This document shows, piece after piece, positions 1-6,065 of a DNA stretch of 8,742 nt. Each line of letters opens with the position of its first letter. Within the stretch, counting starts at the first letter, position 1. The stretch comes from CAYVBJ01 sp964517005 (GTDB lineage: Bacteria > Bacteroidota > Rhodothermia > Balneolales > Balneolaceae), in contig CAZFAJ010000107.1 in the NCBI GenBank assembly GCA_964517005.1, forward strand, positions 1 through 8,742. The letters run 5' to 3'. The notes under the pieces were generated by a model. That model saw nothing but the letters and a program-made list of their open reading frames with translations, was not told the DNA's origin and did not search any database. Both the position numbers and the translations under genes were made by a program.

Positions 1-738
1 CCGGCTGTTGGCAGCACATAATGCGGCACCTACGATGCTGGCTTCGTTTTCAAAAGCTGCCGCTTTGAATGGAGTCCTGATTTTTATGTAGGGAAAAGTT
101 TTACCGGATTTACGGCTCATCTGACCCCCGATAATAAAAAGCTCCGGGTGAAAAATATTTTCATAGGCTTCAAGTACGAATTGCATACGCTTGGCCCAGG
201 TTTTTTTCCGAAGCCCCTCCTCTTTTCGGGACCGGTTTGAAGCACGCTCTTCTGCAGTGATACCCCGCATTTCAATGAGGCCAATCTCTGTATTCGGAAC
301 CAGCTTGCCGTCAATAAAAATTGAGGATCCGATACCTGTGCCAACCGTCAGCATAATTACAGTTCCCAATTGACCCTTTCCGGCACCAAATTCCATTTCC
401 GCAATTCCGCTTGCATCGGTGTCATTGATAACAGTGCAGGGATTCTCCGTTATTTCAGAAAAGAGATGCTGCGCATCGGCATCAATCCACGAGTTATCGA
501 TACGCCTTGCAGAAACTACAATCCCCTTTAAGACAGGCGCCGGAAATGCACAGCCCACAGGACCTTTCCATTTGAATTTATTGACAACAAATTCATGCAT
601 CTGGGAGATAATTTTATGCGGGGACGTATCCTCAAGCGGAGACGTTTTTTTTCTTTTGGATATGATTTTTCCGGCATCTGTATCTACTATACACCCTTTT
701 ATTCCGTAGCTGCCTATATCAATGCCTAAAACTTCCAT
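1..738 (-). CDS. ppgK: ROK-family kinase, polyphosphate glucokinase-like (C-terminus cut off by window edge)
   Basis: Predicted cytoplasmic sugar kinase that would phosphorylate glucose, using polyphosphate and/or ATP in the best-known relatives. The 246 visible residues are nearly the full length of PpgK (about 250-270). Visible motifs are the N-terminal phosphate loop DIGSYGIKG (7-15), the catalytic-base motif NDTD (105-108, Asp106 the likely base), the second phosphate motif TVGTGIG (131-137), LVPNTEIG (146-153), and a C-terminal HPELFIIGG followed by SRK (197-210). The zinc cluster CxCGxxGC of other ROK kinases is absent, as is usual for PpgK. One oddity: the conserved His of the family's E-x-G-H motif is Leu154 here. 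The ATG at 736-738 lies 11 nt after the secA stop, so the two genes are probably co-transcribed; only a weak purine-rich ribosome site precedes it. Family assignment is firm. Phosphoryl donor and sugar are inferred, and the His change makes the sugar less certain. Confidence 0.85.
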   Translation of the reverse strand, partial: MEVLGIDIGSYGIKGCIVDTDAGKIISKRKKTSPLEDTSPHKIISQMHEFVVNKFKWKGPVGCAFPAPVLKGIVVSARRIDNSWIDADAQHLFSEITENPCTVINDTDASGIAEMEFGAGKGQLGTVIMLTVGTGIGSSIFIDGKLVPNTEIGLIEMRGITAEERASNRSRKEEGLRKKTWAKRMQFVLEAYENIFHPELFIIGGQMSRKSGKTFPYIKIRTPFKAAAFENEASIVGAALCAANSR

Positions 739-749
739 CTATTGATCTT

Positions 750-3700
750 TTATTTTTCAACCAGAATCCACCCTTCCTCATCAACCATTTTTTTCGCATA
801 CTTCCATTTGACCTCTTTTACTTCACCACTACCCATATTTTGGATCTTCACATGATCGTTGCGTCCGGGTTCATCCGCAACAACAACCGGTTGGGGTTTG
901 GAATCACCGCGTGCCGCATCAGCCTGCTGTTGCCTGGCCTGGTCCTGTGCTTCGCTACTGCCTCTGTATCCCATATTTGTTGAATCGGCATGCTGTGTTT
1001 TGGCACTGTTGATATCAAACCTCGATTTTGTTTTCTGGGCTTGCTGTAGTTTTGAAGGGTCAGCCTGAACTTCGGGAACAGCTTTCCACATCAGTGTAAT
1101 TGTCTCACGGTTAATATCGTCAATCAGTGATTTAAACATTCCGAATGCTTCGCGCTTGTACTCGAGCAGCGGATCTTTTTGTCCAAACGAACGCAGCCCG
1201 ATACCTTCCTTAACGGTATCCAGTTCGCGAAGATGTTCCATCCATTTTTCATCAATGGTAGAAAGTATCGATGAGCGTTCAAGAGCACGCGCTACCTCCC
1301 GCCCTTCATTTTTAAGAGCACTTTCAACTTCTACAACAACCCGCATTCTGCGGATACCATCTGTAAAGATGATTTGAATTTTGTTGGGTTTATTTTCGGC
1401 ATCAGATTCATCAATCTGTTTCACAACACGATAGAGAGGTTCCGAAATGAGTCTCTCTTTCTGGCGATACACCTCATAGGCGCGCTCGATGATATGGTCA
1501 ATCAAACCATCTTCACCCAGAATGGCCCATTTATCTCTGTCAATTTCAATTTCAACCGCAAGATGGCGCAGTATATCATCTCGCAGCTGTTCAAATTCAC
1601 CATCGGGAAAGTAGGTATAGACTACGTTTTCGATCAGGTCTTCAAGCATATCAAAGATATCACCCTGCAGCTGATCACCTAAAAGGGCGTGTTTACGCCG
1701 TGAATAAACCACTTTTCTCTGGTTGTTGAGAACATCATCATATTCCAGCTGCCGCTTACGGATACTGAAATTATTCTGTTCTACCTTTTTCTGTGCTCGT
1801 TCAAGGGATTTCGTTACCCAGGGATGCTGAATTACTTCACCTTCTTCGAAATTAAGTTTATCCATGATGTTGGCAATCCGGTCAGATCCCCCAAACAGCG
1901 CCATCAATTCATCCTCGAGGGAGACAAAAAACTGTGTTTCACCGGGATCACCCTGACGGCCTGCACGTCCGCGAAGCTGAAGGTCAATCCGGCGGCTTTC
2001 GTGCCGTTCCGTTCCGAGAATGGCAAGGCCGCCTTTTTCTTTTACACCGGGAGCCAGTTTAATATCAGTACCCCGGCCGGCCATGTTTGTTGCAACAGTA
2101 ACCGCTCCCGGCCGGCCCGCCTCTGCAACAATTTCACTTTCACTTGCATGCTGTTTGGCATTCAAAACGTTATGCGGGATCTTCGCCCGTTTCAGCATCC
2201 GGCTGATGGTTTCCGATACATCCACGCTGGTTGTACCCACCAGAACCGGCTGTCCTTTATCGTGGTACTCCTGGATCCGCTGGATAGCGGCATTGTATTT
2301 CTCGCGCTTGGTCCGGAAGATCATATCCTCCTTATCATCCCTGATAATCGGGCGATTTGTGGGAATAACAACTACATCCAAATCGTAAATTTCATTAAAC
2401 TCGCCCTCTTCTGTAGCTGCAGTTCCGGTCATACCGGCAAGTTTGTGATACATCCGGAAATAGTTTTGAAGGGTGATTGTGGCGTAAGTCTGGGTAGCAG
2501 CCTCAACTTTTACCTCTTCCTTCGCTTCAATGGCCTGGTGCAGCCCGTCTGAATATCTTCTGCCGGAAAGTACACGCCCGGTGTGCTCATCCACAATCTG
2601 AACCTTCCCTTCCTGCACGATGTATTCGTCTTCGCGCTCGAAAAGCGTGTAGGCCTTTAGCAGCTGGTTTACGGTATGAATCCTGTCGCTGCGTTCTGCA
2701 AACAACCTGTGCAGTTCATTAAAACGCTGCTCGCGCTCCCGTCTTACTTCTGTTTCCGCTTCTTCAATTTTTTTCTCCTTATACTCGTCACTGAACTCAT
2801 CATTGTCTTTGATCTCCCCGATCTTCTCTTTTTTGAGAGTTTCAATCTCTTCTTCAATCACAGAAGTATCCGTTCCAAGATCCGGAATCACAAAAAATTC
2901 TTTATCCTCATCACCCTTGGTAATAAACTCACGTCCTTTTTCTGTCATTTCAATTGACTTCATCTTCATATCCACAGCATAGTAGAGGTATTCATCTACA
3001 ACCGGCATGTTCTTGGCATTGTCCTGCAGATAGAAATTTTCAGTGCGCTGAACCAGCTTTTGCATGCTTGGTTCCTGCATCATCTTTCTGAATTTCCTGT
3101 TTTTGGGAAATCCCCGCTGAGCACGGAAAAGGGCGAGTCCCGCTTCATCTTCTTTTCCTTCGTCAAGCAGTTTTTCACCTTCATTCACAAGATTGGAAAC
3201 CAGCTTTTTCTGTGCGTTTACCAAACTTTCGACGCGCGGCTTCATCTCTTCATACTTTTGAGACTGAGAACCCTGCGGAACCGGACCTGAAATAATCAAA
3301 GGGGTTCGGGCTTCATCAATCAGAATGGAATCAACCTCATCAATAATGGCATAGTGATAGTGGTGCTGAACAAGCTGTTCTTTCCCGATAACCATATTGT
3401 CGCGCAGGTAATCGAATCCAAATTCATTGTTGGTTCCATAGGTGATATCTGCCTTGTAGGCTTCACGCCTTTTATCCGAATTCGGCTCATACAAGTCAAC
3501 GCAATCAACTGTAAGCCCATGGAAGTTAAAGATTGGCTCATTCCATTCGGCATCCCTTTTGGCCAGGTAGTTATTAACGGTTACAATGTGTACGCCCCTG
3601 CCAGGTAATGCATTCAGATATGCCGGAAAAATAGCTGCCAGAGTTTTACCCTCACCGGTCTTCATTTCCGCAATACTGCTGTTGTGCATTGCCACCGCAC

Positions 3701-4154
3701 CCACAAGCTGAACATCGTAGGGAACCATCTCCCATTTGGTTTCAGTGCCGGCCACTTTCCATGACTTGCCGACGAACCGGCGGCAAGTATCTTTCAAAAC
3801 AGCATATGCTTCAGGCAGGATATCTTCAAGCACACCCTCAACCGTTTCCAGCCACTCCTGCTCAAGTTCCTCCAGTGTATCGGAAAATTCACGGCGGTCT
3901 TCCAGGGTAATGGATTCGTCATTTGATTCCATTTTCTCTTTTACTTCGGTAATCTCTGCATCAATCTCCTCCGTGGCTTTCCTGATCATTTCACGATATG
4001 ATTCCGTTTTTCCTTTTAACTCATCATCACTGAGCTTTTTGACATCCTCTTCAAATGATTTAATCTCTTCAACAACCGGCCATATTTTCTTAATATCTCT
4101 TTCACTTTTTGAGCCGAATATTTTCGTAAGGACTTTCGTTATCTGGTCTAACAT
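750..4154 (-). CDS. secA: Preprotein translocase ATPase SecA (long Bacteroidota-type form)
   Basis: ATP-driven motor that pushes unfolded preproteins through SecYEG at the inner membrane. All expected parts are visible in 1134 residues: Walker A MKTGEGKT (164-171), GTNNEFGFDYLRDNM (240-254), the Walker B/DEAD region IDEVDSILIDEART (271-284), AGMTGTA after the preprotein cross-linking domain (573-579), NMAGRGTDI (690-698), the arginine-finger motif LRGRAGRQGDPG (727-738), and the helical scaffold/two-helix finger region (about 800-1010). It is about 230 residues longer than E. coli SecA (901), mostly through a charged, helix-rich insertion at about 292-490, a pattern known from Bacteroidota. 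The C-terminus has a Gln/Ala-rich linker (about 1065-1085) and ends in PGRND followed by a cysteine-free tail, in place of the zinc-binding CxC…CH/C motif. The ATG at 4152-4154 gives the expected amphipathic N-terminus. No clear Shine-Dalgarno is seen. It is transcribed leftwards into the kinase gene. Confidence 0.98.
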   Translation of the reverse strand: MLDQITKVLTKIFGSKSERDIKKIWPVVEEIKSFEEDVKKLSDDELKGKTESYREMIRKATEEIDAEITEVKEKMESNDESITLEDRREFSDTLEELEQEWLETVEGVLEDILPEAYAVLKDTCRRFVGKSWKVAGTETKWEMVPYDVQLVGAVAMHNSSIAEMKTGEGKTLAAIFPAYLNALPGRGVHIVTVNNYLAKRDAEWNEPIFNFHGLTVDCVDLYEPNSDKRREAYKADITYGTNNEFGFDYLRDNMVIGKEQLVQHHYHYAIIDEVDSILIDEARTPLIISGPVPQGSQSQKYEEMKPRVESLVNAQKKLVSNLVNEGEKLLDEGKEDEAGLALFRAQRGFPKNRKFRKMMQEPSMQKLVQRTENFYLQDNAKNMPVVDEYLYYAVDMKMKSIEMTEKGREFITKGDEDKEFFVIPDLGTDTSVIEEEIETLKKEKIGEIKDNDEFSDEYKEKKIEEAETEVRREREQRFNELHRLFAERSDRIHTVNQLLKAYTLFEREDEYIVQEGKVQIVDEHTGRVLSGRRYSDGLHQAIEAKEEVKVEAATQTYATITLQNYFRMYHKLAGMTGTAATEEGEFNEIYDLDVVVIPTNRPIIRDDKEDMIFRTKREKYNAAIQRIQEYHDKGQPVLVGTTSVDVSETISRMLKRAKIPHNVLNAKQHASESEIVAEAGRPGAVTVATNMAGRGTDIKLAPGVKEKGGLAILGTERHESRRIDLQLRGRAGRQGDPGETQFFVSLEDELMALFGGSDRIANIMDKLNFEEGEVIQHPWVTKSLERAQKKVEQNNFSIRKRQLEYDDVLNNQRKVVYSRRKHALLGDQLQGDIFDMLEDLIENVVYTYFPDGEFEQLRDDILRHLAVEIEIDRDKWAILGEDGLIDHIIERAYEVYRQKERLISEPLYRVVKQIDESDAENKPNKIQIIFTDGIRRMRVVVEVESALKNEGREVARALERSSILSTIDEKWMEHLRELDTVKEGIGLRSFGQKDPLLEYKREAFGMFKSLIDDINRETITLMWKAVPEVQADPSKLQQAQKTKSRFDINSAKTQHADSTNMGYRGSSEAQDQARQQQADAARGDSKPQPVVVADEPGRNDHVKIQNMGSGEVKEVKWKYAKKMVDEEGWILVEK

Positions 4155-4285
4155 AAATTTTTAAAAACTGGTTATTTTGTAAGTTAATAAATGTAAGGGT
4201 TCAGACAGGACTGTTCAACTGCTAAGAAATTCTTTATCGTTATAATATGTTTGTAAGTTTGATGCTTAATTCAATAAAAAATTTT

Positions 4286-4304
4286 CTGAATGATATTCAT
4301 TCAG
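4286..4304. promoter_or_regulatory. 19-bp dyad in the secA / tRNA-Lys divergent spacer
   Basis: CTGAATGA-TAT-TCATTCAG is a perfect 8-bp inverted repeat with a 3-nt centre. It lies 132 nt upstream of the secA start and 114 nt upstream of the tRNA, in an otherwise plain AT-rich spacer (4155-4418) with no gene. Its size and symmetry fit an operator for a dimeric regulator. On the minus strand it is followed by AAAATTTTTT, so a weak terminator-like hairpin is also possible, but no minus-strand gene lies upstream for it to terminate. The dyad is directly visible; its function is inferred. Confidence 0.35.
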
Positions 4305-4364
4305 GTCGTGTTAAATTTCTGTTTACTCACTAACGATCATCAAAGATAAAGATTGGATTTTTTG

Positions 4365-4396
4365 TTGATTTTCACTGAACAAAAATCTTACCTTAG
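4365..4396 (+). promoter_or_regulatory. Candidate Bacteroidota-type promoter of tRNA-Lys
   Basis: TTG (4365-4367) and TACCTTAG (4389-4396) are separated by 21 nt. They resemble the Bacteroidota primary-sigma pattern of a TTG-type element near -33 and TAnnTTTG near -7; the second box differs from that consensus at one of its six fixed positions. The boxes end 22 nt before the mature tRNA 5' end, leaving room for a short leader. The call rests on consensus matching in an AT-rich region, so it is tentative. Confidence 0.35.
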
Positions 4397-4418
4397 AAAT
4401 CTTCGATATTTTTCGAAT

Positions 4419-4491
4419 GAATCGGTAGCTCAGTTGGCAGAGCAACGGCCTTTTAAGCCGTGGGTCGTGGGTTCGAATCCCACCCGATTCA
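4419..4491 (+). tRNA. tRNA-Lys (anticodon UUU)
   Basis: A complete cloverleaf can be folded by eye. The acceptor stem is GAATCGG (4419-4425) with CCGATTC (4484-4490). The D-arm is GCTC/GAGC (4428-4431, 4440-4443). The anticodon stem is ACGGC/GCCGT (4445-4449, 4457-4461) with a seven-base loop placing TTT at 4452-4454. The variable loop has five bases. The T-arm is GTGGG/CCCAC around TTCGAAT (4467-4483). The discriminator base is A4491. CCA is not encoded (ACGC follows), so it must be added after transcription. The anticodon UUU reads AAA and AAG lysine codons. The gene stands alone, divergent from secA. Confidence 0.97.
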
Positions 4492-4531
4492 CGCATTGAT
4501 TTAAGAAAAAACATTTTGACTCTCTCTTGAT

Positions 4532-4571
4532 TAACCTCTATTGGCTGATACCCGGTAGGGGTTATTTTTTT
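4532..4571 (+). terminator. Rho-independent terminator of tRNA-Lys
   Basis: A 13-bp stem pairs TAACCTCTATTGG (4532-4544) with CCGGTAGGGGTTA (4552-4564), allowing three G-U pairs, around the loop CTGATAC. Seven T follow at once (4565-4571). It begins 40 nt after the tRNA 3' end, so it very likely ends the single-tRNA transcript. The assembly gap begins two bases after the T-run starts to break up. Confidence 0.85.
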
Positions 4572-4572
4572 G

Positions 4573-4672
4573 NNNNNNNNNNNNNNNNNNNNNNNNNNNN
4601 NNNNNNNNNNNNNNNNNNNNNNNNNNNNNNNNNNNNNNNNNNNNNNNNNNNNNNNNNNNNNNNNNNNNNNNN
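4573..4672. other. Assembly gap (100 N)
   Basis: Exactly 100 unknown bases. A round 100 is the usual scaffolding placeholder for a gap of unknown size, so the real distance between the tRNA terminator and the downstream hairpin is not known, and genes may be missing. Apparent reading frames across the N run are artefacts. Confidence 0.98.
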
Positions 4673-4673
4673 T

Positions 4674-4691
4674 ACGTTCCGTCAGGAACGT
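4674..4691. repeat. Perfect hairpin at the gap edge, downstream of the hydrolase gene
   Basis: ACGTTCC-GTCA-GGAACGT is a perfect 7-bp inverted repeat with a 4-nt loop, starting one base after the N run. It lies 77 nt beyond the stop of the minus-strand hydrolase gene, so its stem could be that gene's terminator, with any T-run hidden in the gap. It may instead be the edge of a dispersed repeat that broke the assembly. A second small dyad, TGGAA-T-TTCCA (4708-4718), follows. The structure is visible; the role is open. Confidence 0.5.
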
Positions 4692-4767
4692 TTGGCGAAA
4701 CGGGGCTTGGAATTTCCACCGTCAGATGTTTGAAGAAAATGACCGATACAACCCATCCAAACAGATT

Positions 4768-5613
4768 TTAATCCAATTCCACCTCAGCATACACCGGGAA
4801 ATGATCTGACGGATATCGCGAATGATTGGAATTCGAGATGGACGCATATTTTTTTACCCGGAAATCATCACTTACAAAAATGTAATCAATACGCCTTTCA
4901 GCAGGTTTTTCTACATCAAAAGAATTAAACGTACCTGCAGGGCCATAAGGTGGTTCCTCAGATATTTTATAGGCATCGTTAAAGTGTTCGTTCAGAAACA
5001 GAATCGGATCATCACCGGGTTCCGCATTTAAGTCACCCATAACGATAACCGGATGTTGGCCTGACCTGGTTTTCTCTTCAACCTTTTCACGGATTAATTT
5101 TACGGACTGCATTCTGGATTCTTCCCCTTGGTGATCCAGATGGGCGTTAAAAACATAAAACTTTCTGCCATTTTCACGATTTTCAAGGAGGGCGTACGTA
5201 CAGACCCGCTTAATATTTGCATCCCACCCTTTGGATGGCACCTCAGGAGTTTCAGACAACCAGAATGTATGTTCGTCGTGAATCATGAATTTTGTGGTAT
5301 CAATAAAGATGGCTGAATATTCACCTTCGCGAGCTCCATCCCCCCGTGCTACTCCCACATAGGTATATTCTTCAAGATAATTATTAAGAAAGTCGAGTTG
5401 ATGTTTGAGAGCTTCCTGGGTGCCAATAATTCCCGGTTCATAAAAACCTAACAGGCCGGCGACCTCATCCTTTCGATTATCCCAGCGGTTTTCACCGTCT
5501 CCCGGATTGTCAAACCGGAGATTATAAGTCATGACTGAGAGTGATTGGGATTTCATTGTTGTAAACGGGAAACTGACTGTAAAAATCAGAATGGTTGCCA
5601 GTAATATTTTCAA
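4768..5613 (-). CDS. Secreted endonuclease/exonuclease/phosphatase-family metal-dependent hydrolase
   Basis: A 281-residue protein of the EEP superfamily (Mg-dependent phosphoesterases such as DNase I, exonuclease III and nocturnin-like enzymes). The catalytic set appears complete: MTYNLRFDNP (Asn31), GTQEA (Glu67, metal ligand), FNAHLDHQ (His158, Asp160), MGDLNAEPGDDP (Asp194, Asn196), RIDYIF (Asp243) and SDHFPVYAEVEL (Asp270, His271). The N-terminus has a lysine, a hydrophobic run (about 3-17) and a Ser-rich region, indicating a signal peptide and export. That supports the TTG start at 5611-5613: an in-frame TAA lies 18 nt upstream with no ATG between, and the first internal ATG (codon 20) would delete the signal. 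No Shine-Dalgarno is seen. It stands alone, divergent from the sigma operon. Substrate (nucleic acid, phospholipid or sugar phosphodiester) cannot be told from sequence; relatives are often annotated only as metal-dependent hydrolases. Confidence 0.9.
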   Translation of the reverse strand: MKILLATILIFTVSFPFTTMKSQSLSVMTYNLRFDNPGDGENRWDNRKDEVAGLLGFYEPGIIGTQEALKHQLDFLNNYLEEYTYVGVARGDGAREGEYSAIFIDTTKFMIHDEHTFWLSETPEVPSKGWDANIKRVCTYALLENRENGRKFYVFNAHLDHQGEESRMQSVKLIREKVEEKTRSGQHPVIVMGDLNAEPGDDPILFLNEHFNDAYKISEEPPYGPAGTFNSFDVEKPAERRIDYIFVSDDFRVKKYASISNSNHSRYPSDHFPVYAEVELD

Positions 5614-5738
5614 AATAGATAAATGGTTTTAAATTGATTCACAGAGACTACAAAATTTTAGGCGGAAAATAAAAAAGTTTGACCCATCTCTGCTCAATTT
5701 TATGATCTTTATCAATTATTTTGTAATCGTTATCACTT

Positions 5739-5769
5739 TTTTAACCCGCATTTCTCACCAAGAAATTTG
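5739..5769 (+). repeat. Left terminal inverted repeat
   Basis: A 31-bp arm that pairs with 5956-5986. It contains CATTTCTCAC and overlaps a small hairpin, ACCAA-GAAAT-TTGGT (5757-5771). Confidence 0.7.
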
Positions 5770-5773
5770 GTCT

Positions 5774-5861
5774 TCTGCAAGGCGTCGCGTAAATGGTAGC
5801 GGAAGCGTCCCGTACGGCTGTCGGGACGCTGAGCAAACCATTTACGTGACAACGCAGCAGA
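5774..5861. repeat. 88-bp nested palindrome (cruciform or structured-RNA candidate)
   Basis: Three stacked stems share one centre. The outer is TCTGC/GCAGA (5774-5778, 5857-5861). The middle is 14 pairs, 5784-5797 with 5837-5850, including CGTAAATGGT/ACCATTTACG and one G-U pair. The inner is 9 perfect pairs, AGCGTCCCG/CGGGACGCT (5804-5812, 5822-5830), with a 9-nt loop. A symmetrical 6/6 internal loop separates the middle and inner stems. No T-run follows, so it is not a simple terminator. It probably is the core of the surrounding repeat element; it could also fold in RNA read across it from either strand. Confidence 0.75.
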
Positions 5862-5955
5862 CGGGCAAACTTCGCTGGTTTTATACACTGTTATTTTTAA
5901 AAAGCTGTAAATTGTCATTCAAACCATAGTTTATAAAAAGATTACCAAACTCACA

Positions 5956-5986
5956 CAAAATTATTTGTGAGAAATGGGGGTTAAAA
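5956..5986 (-). repeat. Right terminal inverted repeat
   Basis: Inverted copy of 5739-5769 with four mismatches. It overlaps its own hairpin, CACAAA-ATTA-TTTGTG (5954-5969), and its outer edge forms most of the candidate -35 box of the sigma operon. Confidence 0.7.
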
Positions 5987-6008
5987 CTATTTGAAGAATA
6001 CCATCGTC
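5981..6008 (+). promoter_or_regulatory. Candidate ECF-type promoter of the sigma operon
   Basis: TTAAAAC (5981-5987), a 17-nt spacer, then CGTC (6005-6008). This resembles the AAC…CGTC layout recognised by many ECF sigma factors (for example the Bacillus SigW/SigM type), and ECF operons are often autoregulated. It would place the transcript start near 6015, about 50 nt before the sigma-factor ATG. The -35 box overlaps the outer edge of the right inverted repeat. The match is short, so this is tentative. Confidence 0.4.
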
Positions 6009-6065
6009 TAATCACTGCAGGCAAATGATTAACCTTCCGCAGATTTGAAAAATAACTCTGGTCAC

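Larger units (their letters stand above)
5739..5986. mobile_element. MITE-like element with 31-bp terminal inverted repeats
   Basis: The ends 5739-5769 and 5956-5986 are inverted copies that match at 27 of 31 positions, sharing TTTTAACCC and CATTTCTCAC as unbroken blocks. The element is 248 bp, encodes no transposase, and carries a nested palindrome near its left end. These are the traits of a non-autonomous mobile repeat (MITE) or an insertion-sequence remnant. The ends read TTAACCC inwards, and both are flanked by TTAA-like sequence; I see no clear target-site duplication. Alternative: the two arms point in the same sense towards the two divergent genes (GTGAGAAATG, a variable base, GGGTTAAAA), so they could be paired regulatory sites. 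The inverted repeat is certain, mobility is inferred, and the IS family is not recognised. Confidence 0.6.
5614..6065. other. Divergent intergenic region, repeat-bearing
   Basis: The 452 bp between the divergent hydrolase and sigma-factor starts hold no convincing gene. The outer parts (5614-5738 and 5987-6065) are plain AT-rich leader DNA. The middle holds the MITE-like element, and its palindromic core (5774-5861) is more GC-rich than its flanks. The hydrolase promoter must lie in or left of the element, but no box was convincing. Confidence 0.7.

Noticed and set aside
117..709. Short frames opposite or out of phase with the kinase gene
   Set aside because: The minus-strand frame 1-738 carries all the ROK motifs; the others are shadows.
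1824..2552. Plus-strand open frame of 242 codons opposite secA
   Set aside because: It lies wholly antisense to conserved SecA motifs, has no recognisable domain or ribosome site, and its composition reflects the opposite strand's codon use.
4286..4304. Dyad read as a terminator on the minus strand
   Set aside because: Four A separate the stem from the T-run and no minus-strand gene lies upstream to terminate.
4323..4514. Minus-strand reading frame of 63 codons containing GGIRTHDPRLKRPLLCQLSYR
   Set aside because: It is the antisense translation of the tRNA-Lys gene, a well-known spurious protein pattern; the tRNA fold is complete.
4527..4809. Frames spanning the N run
   Set aside because: They exist only because N bases hide stop codons.
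5702..5929. Plus-strand 75-codon frame and a minus-strand partner (5733-5918)
   Set aside because: Both run through the palindromic repeat element; the frames arise from the repeat and have no ribosome site or protein-like features.
6045..6065. TTG start adding seven residues to the sigma factor
   Set aside because: The added residues do not look like the family N-terminus and no better ribosome site supports them; the ATG at 6066 is preferred, but TTG cannot be excluded.
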